In this document: piece by piece, positions 1 through 5,281 of the stretch
Layout: each line of letters begins with the position of its first letter
Position numbering within the stretch: position 1 is the stretch's first letter
Source of the DNA: JBCBEX01 sp038528235
GTDB taxonomy: Bacteria > Bacteroidota > Rhodothermia > Rhodothermales > Rubricoccaceae
NCBI GenBank assembly: GCA_038528235.1
Contig: JBCBEX010000007.1
Coordinates: 1 to 64,000 of the forward strand
Direction: 5' to 3'
DNA length: 64,000 nt
Notes under the pieces: model-generated
Database searches by the model: none
What the model saw: the letters and a program-made list of their open reading frames with translations, nothing else
Told to the model about the DNA's origin: nothing
Made by a program: the position numbers and the translations under genes

Positions 1-348
1 GCCGTGGCCCAGCGTAAGCCCGAGGGCGTCGTGCACCATTCCGACCATGGGAGTCAGTACACGTCTGTGGCCTTTGGTGCCCGATGCCGGGAGGCTGGGG
101 TTCGTCCCTCGCTCGGCTCGGTCGGCGACTGCTTTGATAATGCGATGTGCGAGAGCTTCTTCGCCACGCTCGAGTGTGAACTACTTGATCGCCGTCGCTT
201 TGCAACAAAGGCCGAAGCCCGGCTGGCTCTCTTCCGCTTCATCGAAGGGTGGTACAACCCCCGTCGGCGTCACTCGGCGCTCGGCTATCACTCCCCTGTG
301 ATCTACGAGCAGAAACACCACGAGGCGCTCGCGGCCTCATACTCGTAG
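1..348 (+). CDS. IS3-family transposase (OrfB), C-terminal part
   Basis: This is the C-terminal part of an rve/DDE integrase domain; the reading frame is open to the left edge, so the N-terminus lies outside the window. Visible motifs are HHSDHGSQYTS (around the second catalytic Asp), GDCFDNAMCESFF (around the catalytic Glu, with the usual DNA/E spacing) and the terminal WYNPRRRHSALGYHSP block typical of IS3/IS150-type OrfB. The frame ends 2 bases before the terminal inverted repeat at 351-375, so the right end of the element seems intact. It probably acts as the transposase catalytic subunit made by frameshifting from an upstream OrfA, which cannot be seen here. Whether the element is still active cannot be judged from one end. 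Confidence 0.93.
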   Translation, partial: AVAQRKPEGVVHHSDHGSQYTSVAFGARCREAGVRPSLGSVGDCFDNAMCESFFATLECELLDRRRFATKAEARLALFRFIEGWYNPRRRHSALGYHSPVIYEQKHHEALAASYS

Positions 349-350
349 AC

Positions 351-375
351 TGTCCACGAAAGCGGGTTCACTCCA
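351..375 (+). mobile_element. Right terminal inverted repeat of the IS3-family element
   Basis: The 25 bases just after the transposase stop begin TGTCCACG and end CTCCA. Read in reverse complement they give TGGAGTGAACCCG..., the usual IS3-type end (5'-TG...CA-3'). The IS boundary is therefore near 375, only about 16 bp from the first tRNA of the array. The left end and target-site duplication are outside the window. Confidence 0.65.
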
Positions 376-390
376 TGTAGCTGTTTGTGG

Positions 391-463
391 ATGGCCCGAC
401 AGGATTCGAACCTGTATCTCCGGAGTCAAAGTCCGACGTTGCTGCCGATTGAACTACGGGCCA
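391..463 (-). tRNA. tRNA-Gln (anticodon TTG)
   Basis: A full cloverleaf can be drawn: acceptor TGGCCCG/CGGGCCA (7 pairs), D arm with 3 pairs, anticodon arm TCGGA-CTTTGAC-TCCGG, and T arm ACAGG-TTCGAAT-CCTGT. The loop gives anticodon TTG. It is the last tRNA of the array in the direction of transcription. CCA is not encoded. Confidence 0.88.
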
Positions 464-468
464 GCACA

Positions 469-541
469 TGGCACGCCTGGCAGGAATCGAACCCGCGCCG
501 CCGGTTTTGGAGACCAGCAGGATGCCCTGCATCGCAAGCGT
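469..541 (-). tRNA. tRNA-Trp (anticodon CCA), atypical D arm
   Basis: The anticodon arm CTGGT-CTCCAAA-ACCGG and T arm GCGGG-TTCGATT-CCTGC are canonical, and the acceptor ACGCTTG/CAGGCGT pairs at all 7 positions (one G-T). The 3' CCA is encoded. The D region is only about 15 nt. It folds best as GATGC-AGG-GCATC, a 3-base loop, and not as a normal D arm. The gene is about two bases short in this region. It may be functional with an unusual D arm, or decaying. Confidence 0.7.
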
Positions 542-625
542 TCTTTTGCTAAGGTGAACAGTCGAAGCCCGGTGGTGAAACAGCGCTATTCGGTGCATTT
601 GCTTCAATAGAGACGCTCAGCCTTT

Positions 626-696
626 GGTGACCGACGGGACTTGAACCCGCTCCGACAGGGACACAATCTGCCATGCTACCCATACACCACGGCCAC
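626..696 (-). tRNA. tRNA-His (anticodon GTG)
   Basis: The acceptor GTGGCCG/CGGTCAC pairs fully with discriminator C73, as expected for His. The D arm is GTGT-ATGGGTA-GCAT and the T arm GCGGG-TTCAAGT-CCCGT. The anticodon loop is TTGTGTC (GTG). Oddities: the base before G1 is T, so the usual bacterial G-1 is not encoded; the closing pair of the anticodon stem is A-C; and position 37 is T. The identity call rests on the anticodon and C73. Confidence 0.7.
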
Positions 697-698
697 AG

Positions 699-769
699 AG
701 ACGATGGCCGGACTCGAACCGGCACCCCCTGGTTGGAAGCCAGGCATGCTGCCATTGCACCACATCGTC
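699..769 (-). tRNA. tRNA-Gly (anticodon TCC)
   Basis: A canonical 71-nt cloverleaf: acceptor GACGATG/CATCGTC, D arm GTGC-AATGGCA-GCAT, anticodon arm CCTGG-CTTCCAA-CCAGG, T arm GCCGG-TTCGAGT-CCGGC, discriminator T. It starts 2 bases upstream of the His gene, so the two must be cut from one transcript. Confidence 0.93.
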
Positions 770-791
770 TGGTAAGCCTCGACGGCTCTAG

Positions 792-864
792 ACGGGTCGG
801 CCGGACTCGAACCGGCATCCTCCTGGTTCGTAGCCAGGGGCTCCTCCATTTGAGCTTCGACCCG
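792..864 (-). tRNA. tRNA-Arg (anticodon ACG)
   Basis: A canonical 73-nt cloverleaf: acceptor CGGGTCG/CGACCCG, D arm GCTC-AAATGGAG-GAGC, anticodon arm CCTGG-CTACGAA-CCAGG, T arm GCCGG-TTCGAGT-CCGGC. The discriminator is T, which is uncommon for Arg. Anticodon ACG is normally read as inosine after TadA deamination. Confidence 0.9.
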
Positions 865-901
865 TAGGATTCGCTTCGCTGCACGTGGGTGGGCGTTGAT
901 G

Positions 902-972
902 CCGGACCGGATGGAGTCGAACCATCTCGCGCTGGGCTTCAGCCAGCCGCTCTACCAGTGAGCTACGGTCCG
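902..972 (-). tRNA. tRNA-Phe (anticodon GAA)
   Basis: A canonical 71-nt cloverleaf: acceptor CGGACCG/CGGTCCG, D arm GCTC-ACTGGTA-GAGC, anticodon arm GCTGG-CTGAAGC-CCAGC, T arm GATGG-TTCGACT-CCATC, discriminator G. Confidence 0.92.
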
Positions 973-1115
973 GAGTGGGTGCCGGTGAGCACCGCTGACC
1001 AGGCGCCCGGCCACGGCGGGGAGACCTCCCCACCCGCCGCTGGTGGCCGGGCGCGTGCGCCGTGTCCCCCATGGCACGGCGCGCTGACGGCGACCCTTCC
1101 GGGTCGGCATCGCAG

Positions 1116-1189
1116 TCTGAAGCGCAGGACTCGAACCTGCAACCCCCGGCTCCCAAAGCCGGTGCTCTATCCGCTTGAGCTAGCTCCAG
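1116..1189 (-). tRNA. tRNA-Pro (anticodon TGG)
   Basis: A canonical 74-nt cloverleaf: acceptor CTGGAGC/GCTTCAG, D arm GCTC-AAGCGGATA-GAGC, anticodon arm CCGGC-TTTGGGA-GCCGG, T arm GCAGG-TTCGAGT-CCTGC, discriminator A. Confidence 0.93.
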
Positions 1190-1212
1190 AGGGCGTCAGC
1201 GCGTGGCTGACG

Positions 1213-1309
1213 TGGTACAACGGGAGGGAGTCAAACCGAAGGTTCACGAAGTAAACCCCCACTGACGTGGTTCTGAGCCACGTGCCTCTTCCAGTTGGGC
1301 TACCGGTGC
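1213..1309 (-). tRNA. tRNA-Leu-like (anticodon CAG), irregular
   Basis: The anticodon arm CGTGG-CTCAGAA-CCACG gives CAG (Leu), and a class II variable arm is present as the hairpin GGTTTAC-TTC-GTGAACC. The 3' A-CCA is encoded. Two parts are irregular. The acceptor GCACCGG/CCGTTGT has a C-T mismatch and an end wobble, and only the two inner pairs of the T stem form around TTTGACT. At 97 nt it is longer than a usual tRNA-Leu. It may be a decayed or highly divergent tRNA. Confidence 0.55.
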
Positions 1310-1744
1310 TTGGTGGCACGCACGAGGTGCCTGTGTTCAGGTAGGACCGTCGCGAGCGTGGACCGCGCAAGTCCGGACGGCGGTGCCTTGCGGCGTGTCG
1401 GCTACTGAGGGGCCCGACTTGCAGCGCTCTACTCGGGAGCGCTCCCATCGTTGGTGCGGGCGAGCCCGCTGGTGAGAGTATGTACGCCGTCCGCGTGTGG
1501 GCGCGGTGCTGCTCGCGGTGCTTCCCACAGGAAGCGGTATCCCCGGCGGCCCTGTCTTTTGATGTGAGGGCGAACTCGCAATCTCCACGTTGCCCTGATG
1601 ATTTCGAGAGCGTGGCGGCTTGCCATTCGCCTACAGGGACCTCATCCGTTGTGCAGAGTTATCTGTGTTGCAAAGTATTCGAAACAGAGCAGCTGCCAGC
1701 GCGCAAGTCGAGTAGGCGGTGAGGCAGCGACCGAGGCCGCTGCG
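1310..1744. other. Array stretch without a recognisable complete tRNA
   Basis: No complete tRNA or coding gene is recognised here. On the minus strand there is a GC-rich hairpin GCGGG-CTCG-CCCGC (about 1456-1469) just after the decamer at 1478-1487. It resembles a class II variable arm, but no T arm follows. Two copies of the decamer GACTTGCGCG (1364-1373 and 1700-1709) lie inside. The stretch may hold degraded tRNA units. Confidence 0.4.
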
Positions 1745-1850
1745 CCCGAAGCACATTGCATTCAACCACTCTGCCACAGCCCCCGGACGAAGCCCAGAGG
1801 AGGGGCTGGTAGGATTCGAACCTACGAGTCTCTTGCGAGACGGTGTGTAT
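1745..1850 (-). tRNA. Candidate circularly permuted class II (Ser-like) tRNA
   Basis: Two tRNA halves lie in inverted order on the minus strand. The 3' half comes first (about 1850 to 1801): variable arm GTCTC-GCAA-GAGAC, T arm GTAGG-TTCGAAT-CCTAC, acceptor strand CAGCCCC and discriminator T. After a 17-base spacer (1784-1800) comes a 5' half (1783 to about 1745): acceptor strand GGGGCTG and a Ser-type D arm GCA-GAGTGGTTGAA-TGC, then TGTG. The acceptor strands are fully complementary (7 of 7), and TGTG could pair with CACA at the start of the 3' half. The anticodon cannot be read with confidence. The alternative is two unrelated decayed fragments. Confidence 0.4.
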
Positions 1851-1912
1851 ACGCCTGCGCCGTTGGGGCGCGCTGCTGCTGCAAGGGACATCCGCGCAAG
1901 TCGGGCACGCTG

Positions 1913-1985
1913 GCTGTACGTGGGAATCGAACCCACAACCTCTTGATTAGCAGTCAAGCGCTCTAACCAATTGAGCTAGTGTGTA
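1913..1985 (-). tRNA. Ser-anticodon (GCT) tRNA-like gene with class I body and unpaired acceptor
   Basis: The D arm (GCTC-AATTGGTTA-GAGC), anticodon arm (CTTGA-CTGCTAA-TCAAG) and T arm (GTGGG-TTCGATT-CCCAC) are all perfect. The anticodon GCT means Ser, but the variable loop is only 5 nt (AGGTT), unlike the long arm of a true tRNA-Ser. The acceptor strands TACACAC and GTACAGC pair at only 2 of 7 positions. As drawn it cannot form a mature acceptor stem, so it is either a chimeric pseudogene or needs editing or another partner strand. Confidence 0.55.
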
Positions 1986-2012
1986 TGCGTGCTACGTGAG
2001 GGCGCGAACGAG

Positions 2013-2085
2013 CGGTCCAGGCGGGATTTGAACCCGCAACCATCCGGCAGACAACCGGGTGCTCTGTCCGTTGAGCTACTAGACC
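2013..2085 (-). tRNA. tRNA-Asp (anticodon GTC)
   Basis: The acceptor GGTCTAG/CTGGACC pairs at all 7 positions with discriminator G, as expected for Asp. The D arm is of the GCTC/GAGC type and the T arm GCGGG-TTCAAAT-CCCGC. The anticodon loop TTGTCTG, on a CCGG/CCGG stem, reads GTC. T at position 37 is unusual. Confidence 0.75.
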
Positions 2086-2162
2086 ATGGCTTCCATAGAG
2101 ACTGGGATCTCCAGAGAAGCGGTACGGCACCGCGCAAGTCTTCTGAGCGGCCTGTATCAGGC

Positions 2163-2220
2163 GGCCTGCCAAGCAGGCTTTGGGAATCGAACCCAACCAC
2201 CGCCATGGGCGATGGATCAT
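2163..2220 (-). tRNA. Class II tRNA 3' half (partial), possibly permuted
   Basis: The minus strand shows a class II variable arm of 8 pairs (CCATCGCC-CAT-GGCGGTGG, 2197-2215), a perfect T arm (TTGGG-TTCGATT-CCCAA, 2180-2196), then AGCCTGC and T (2172-2179). No 5' half lies upstream. Directly downstream, after 3 bases, is GCAGGCC (2163-2169), which pairs with the acceptor strand at 6 of 7 positions. What follows (GCCTG-ATA-CAGGC) is not a normal D arm, so the hairpin could equally be a small terminator- or processing-like structure. Confidence 0.4.
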
Positions 2221-2322
2221 CCAAGTATGTACGCTCAGAGCATGAGGGCGCGGGACCGCACGGTGTGGAACTACCATGCGCCCTACAGGGCGCACAGCAG
2301 CTACTTGTGCAGCGAAGCGATC

Positions 2323-2331
2323 AGTATATCA
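2323..2331 (-). promoter_or_regulatory. Extended -10 promoter candidate for the tRNA array
   Basis: TGATATACT on the minus strand fits TGnTATAAT at 5 of 6 core bases plus the TG extension. It sits just upstream of the first array unit, with no good -35. It is the only clear promoter-like element at the head of the array. Confidence 0.4.
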
Positions 2332-2648
2332 AGGAACAAATGTGTGTGACTATTTACACACGCATGCCACATAGTCCTTCGACTACCTCGCGGAAGCGAA
2401 GCGGGATCATTCCGGTCAGACCAAGCCGCTTAGGCCAGCCAAGTCGAACCGCAGGACATGCAGAGCTAAATCGAAACGAGCGTTGGTCGTGGAAGGTGGA
2501 CGTGACGATGGAGGGTCAAGCACCTAGTGCGGGTGGATTAGGACATCGGACTTTGGCTAGGTGTGGTGAATGGGAAACGGCAGTTCGGCAGGACGTCACA
2601 GAGGAAGGCTAGAAACAACGACCCCCTCCAATTAGAGCGTATGGGCAT
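2332..2648. other. Intergenic stretch, nothing recognised
   Basis: It lies between the head of the tRNA array and the small-RNA terminator. No open frame with coding character, tRNA or strong hairpin was seen. A short AT-rich patch (about 2335-2360) with TGTGTG/CACACA blocks lies next to the array promoter. Confidence 0.5.
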
Positions 2649-2683
2649 AAAAAAACCCACCTGAGCGCGTTGCCGAGGTGGGT
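2649..2683 (-). terminator. Intrinsic terminator of the small RNA
   Basis: On the minus strand the stem ACCCACCT/AGGTGGGT with a 13-nt loop is followed by seven T. It is among the strongest terminators in the window. Confidence 0.88.
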
Positions 2684-2905
2684 GGACATGCAGGCACGGT
2701 GTACCTAGGGGCATGGCCCACCTCGGGCACAGGGCGTATCGACCCGGTTCGGCATAGGCACGAAGCCGCCCTGCAAGGACGACGGTGCCACCGCTTCACA
2801 CTGCGCCTGGAGCGCGGTGGTGCCGAGTCGGCAGCTACTATGGAAAAAGCGTGATTGCACGGGCTTTTGTGGTTTGTCGGCGCCACAGGGGCGCGCGTCA
2901 TCAGG
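2649..2905 (-). ncRNA. Unassigned small RNA transcription unit (about 257 nt)
   Basis: The unit is bounded by a strong sigma70-type promoter (2912-2940) and an intrinsic terminator (2649-2683) on the same strand. Nothing between them looks like a conserved protein; the 82-codon frame across it starts inside the promoter. The RNA contains strong palindromes, for example GCCGACTCGGC and a GCGGTGGCACC/GGTGCCACCGC-type region. I looked for hallmarks of SRP RNA, RNase P, tmRNA and 6S RNA and found none. The exact 5' end is estimated. Confidence 0.5.
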
Positions 2906-2911
2906 AGTCAC

Positions 2912-2940
2912 AACATAGGGAGCGGAGGTACGCATGTCAA
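2912..2940 (-). promoter_or_regulatory. Sigma70-like promoter TTGACA-17-TATGTT
   Basis: A perfect -35 (TTGACA, 2935-2940) and a -10 TATGTT (2912-2917) are separated by 17 bp on the minus strand. The predicted start is near 2905. Confidence 0.65.
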
Positions 2941-2991
2941 CACCAACCTGCACAAATATGTCTCTTTATTTTTAGTTCACCAGATTCGCGA

Positions 2992-5082
2992 TCATCGCGC
3001 GACGACTAGCGGGCGCGTGTGCGCTGCACCGTCACCGACGAGACGCACCTGGTAGACGCCCCCGGACAACCGAGCCAGCGACCAGTCCACTTCGTAGCGT
3101 CCTGCTGCATGCGGCCCCTCGGCGAGCACCGCAACGCGCCGCCCCAGCACGTCGAGCAGTTCGATGCGGAGGTCTTCCTGGCGCGTCACCTCGTAGCGGA
3201 TCGAAGCCTGGTGGCTGGCCGGGTTCGGGTACGGTGCCAGGAGTCGGACCGCCTGCGGCACCGCGCGCGTCACTTCGACCTCGGGCGAGTAGGCGTAGCT
3301 GCCGTCGAAGTCGACCTGGCGCAGGCGGTAGCGCAGTGCGTCGGATTCGAAGGGCAGTACGATGTCGGCCCACGTGTAGGTCTGCGCTTCGGTTGTCGTC
3401 CCCGCACCGCTCACGAACGCGAGCTCTCTATAGGCCCCGCCATCAGCGAGCCGCTCGACGGCGAACCCGGCGTTGATCGTCTCGGATGCCGTCGTCCAGC
3501 GCAACACCACGGCGTCTCCGTCCTGCACCGCCTCAAACGTGGTCAGTTCAACTGGGATTGAGCCCCCTGACTCTACCACAGCAGCCGACGCTGCCGGTGT
3601 GCGCGCAAGGGTCGTGCGGAGAAGATCGGCTTCCGCTTTTGTGCGCTCTACGCCATCAAGGGCGACGCTCCGAACCATGCTCAGTGTCCGAAGCTCACCG
3701 CTGTCGAACGAACGCAGGTCTGCGGGATCGGTCCAGGGAACGTTGCCGCCGGTTGTCTCCCCGAAGAAATAGACGTTGCCGTTGGAGGCATACGCCGCGG
3801 CGTCGCCGGTGCACTGCTCGACTTCAGGCGTCGTGTTGTCTTCGTAGTACGAGTAGGGAAACAGGTCGGGGATGTTCGTCTCGACCTCGGAGCGACTGAT
3901 GAGGCTGCCCTGCGGCCCAAGCAAGTAGTCCCACTCGATGTAGGCGTTTTGGTAGTAGCCGCCGGTCGGTAGATCGGGCACGCCATCGACAGGGACCCCG
4001 TCCGGGAGGAGGTTGCTGTAGTACGTCATGCCTGCCATCGATGGGCTGTAGTCGATGTACATCGTCGTGCCGGGCGTGCTGTGCATTTGGTGCGCGATGC
4101 GATAGACGATGATGCGCTCGTAGAGGGCGTAGGTAGCCAGGTTGAGGCCGCCCGAGTTCGAGCCTTGCACGATGCGCAACGCCCGAATGGGGCCGTCTTT
4201 CTGAATACCAAGCGTGCCTCGACGGGTGCTGCCCGTGTAAATCGACCGCGAGCAGTTCGGGTCGCGCCCCATGCGGTCCGGGCGCCCTCCCAACTTGACG
4301 CGGTCGAGCAGGTCGGCCCCGTAGGTAGCCCGCCCCCGTTCGCTCGTGCCTGCGTCTGCCAGGAACAACTCGCGCTGGATCCAGCGGTCTTCGAACGAGG
4401 TCTTGTAGTACGCTGTCTCGACGGCGCTGTATTCGGGGTTTGCACCGAGGAAGTCGCCGTAGATGTCACGCAGCGAGCCGTCGCCGTCGAAGTTGTAGTC
4501 ATCCGGGAAGGTCCCAGCAAGCAGGTCAAACTGGTAGTCCACGAGGTTGAAGCCCCCCGTCTGGTCGAGCGACGTCGTTGGCACGTAGAGGTAGACGTAG
4601 CGGTCGTTCACCTCCAACTCAGTGACCTCCAACGGTGAGAAGGGCGGTGGCGAGACTACAGGGTCGACTTGCTCGCCGAAGAAGCGGAGCATGAGCACCA
4701 GTTCGTCATCGCTGTCGAACGTTGGATTCGTGTCGAAAGGCACGATCGGGGTGAAGCCGGGGTGCGGGTAGTCCTGAGGCGCCGTGTAGAGGAGTTGGAG
4801 CGGGCCTCCGAACAGGTCGTCGGCGTCAAAGATGTCAGCGGGATAGGCGGCTGCTGGGTCCAGCGCATCGCGCTCGTCGATCTGCAGCGGACAAGGCTTC
4901 CAAGCGGCGTCTGTGTAGGTGTAGCACACGGGGGCGGTCACGGCCGCGCCGAGCAGACCGGGGACCTCTGCTCCGGTAAGCACGAGCGGGCGAGGATCGT
5001 CGTCGGATTGTGCCTGAAGGCCGGATGCAAGGAGAAGCGTGCACACCGTGAGGACGCATGCCCGCAGGAGAGGCTGATACAT
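2992..5082 (-). CDS. Secreted T9SS type A sorting-domain protein
   Basis: A 696-residue protein with a signal peptide (about 1-24, ending SGLQA). The long central region has no domain I recognise. Near residue 510 comes a fibronectin/Ig-like segment of the kind found before sorting domains (VELTTFEA..., LRWTTASETINAGFAVE). The last 80 residues form the T9SS sorting domain, with PYPNPA near 617, LLDVLGRRVA and the terminal GGVYQVRL strand. It should be exported by Sec, then moved across the outer membrane by the type IX system. It is divergent from the hexosaminidase gene at 5282 and appears to be a single-gene unit. Function is unknown beyond surface or secreted location. Confidence 0.88.
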   Translation of the reverse strand: MYQPLLRACVLTVCTLLLASGLQAQSDDDPRPLVLTGAEVPGLLGAAVTAPVCYTYTDAAWKPCPLQIDERDALDPAAAYPADIFDADDLFGGPLQLLYTAPQDYPHPGFTPIVPFDTNPTFDSDDELVLMLRFFGEQVDPVVSPPPFSPLEVTELEVNDRYVYLYVPTTSLDQTGGFNLVDYQFDLLAGTFPDDYNFDGDGSLRDIYGDFLGANPEYSAVETAYYKTSFEDRWIQRELFLADAGTSERGRATYGADLLDRVKLGGRPDRMGRDPNCSRSIYTGSTRRGTLGIQKDGPIRALRIVQGSNSGGLNLATYALYERIIVYRIAHQMHSTPGTTMYIDYSPSMAGMTYYSNLLPDGVPVDGVPDLPTGGYYQNAYIEWDYLLGPQGSLISRSEVETNIPDLFPYSYYEDNTTPEVEQCTGDAAAYASNGNVYFFGETTGGNVPWTDPADLRSFDSGELRTLSMVRSVALDGVERTKAEADLLRTTLARTPAASAAVVESGGSIPVELTTFEAVQDGDAVVLRWTTASETINAGFAVERLADGGAYRELAFVSGAGTTTEAQTYTWADIVLPFESDALRYRLRQVDFDGSYAYSPEVEVTRAVPQAVRLLAPYPNPASHQASIRYEVTRQEDLRIELLDVLGRRVAVLAEGPHAAGRYEVDWSLARLSGGVYQVRLVGDGAAHTRPLVVAR

Positions 5083-5281
5083 GACGATGGAGGGTGGTAC
5101 TGGGAGTGCGTCAGCAATCCGGCTCGGGTCTCCCTACAAGTAGGTAGACGACTGCGTAACGGTCTTTGTGAGTCAGGGGAGAGTAGGTGGTCGAAGATCG
5201 CGCGGCCCCTGTTACCGTCCAACCTCCCAAGGCACTGTGGCGCACGTAGCTTGCACTCTCGGTTCACGATTCGCCTTTGTC

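Larger units (their letters stand above)
1364..2140 (-). repeat. Decamer GACTTGCGCG, four copies in the tRNA array
   Basis: Exact copies of GACTTGCGCG (minus strand) lie at 1364-1373, 1700-1709, 1893-1902 and 2131-2140, between tRNA units. I did not notice further copies in the tRNA-dense part below 1310. Spacing is irregular (336, 193 and 238 bp), so it marks units and is not a tandem repeat. It may be a remnant of one ancestral spacer. Confidence 0.7.
1478..2234 (-). repeat. Decamer GCRTAYAYAC, four copies in the tRNA array
   Basis: On the minus strand GCGTACATAC occurs at 1478-1487 and 2225-2234, GCGTATACAC at 1845-1854 and GCATACACAC at 1979-1988. Three of the four directly precede a variable-arm-like hairpin; the fourth precedes the D arm of the GCT tRNA-like gene and supplies its unpaired 5' acceptor strand. 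Confidence 0.6.

Noticed and set aside
1560..1650. A loop reading CTCGAAA (Ser CGA) and a GGCGAATGGCAAGC D-arm-like string on the minus strand.
   Set aside because: No anticodon stem pairs around the loop and no T arm or acceptor stem is found; at best a decayed tRNA.
1745..1900. Two-piece (permuted) tmRNA as an explanation of the inverted halves.
   Set aside because: The 5' half carries a genuine Ser-type D arm and there is no room for a tag reading frame or pseudoknots.
2790..2830. Sequence GGTGCCGAGTCGG on the plus strand resembles the 3' hairpin of a Cas9 tracrRNA.
   Set aside because: No CRISPR array, anti-repeat or cas gene is in the window, and the match is explained by a short palindrome inside the minus-strand small RNA.
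2705..2953. An 82-codon minus-strand frame across the small RNA.
   Set aside because: Its start lies inside the promoter, it has no conserved or membrane features, and the composition is like non-coding DNA.
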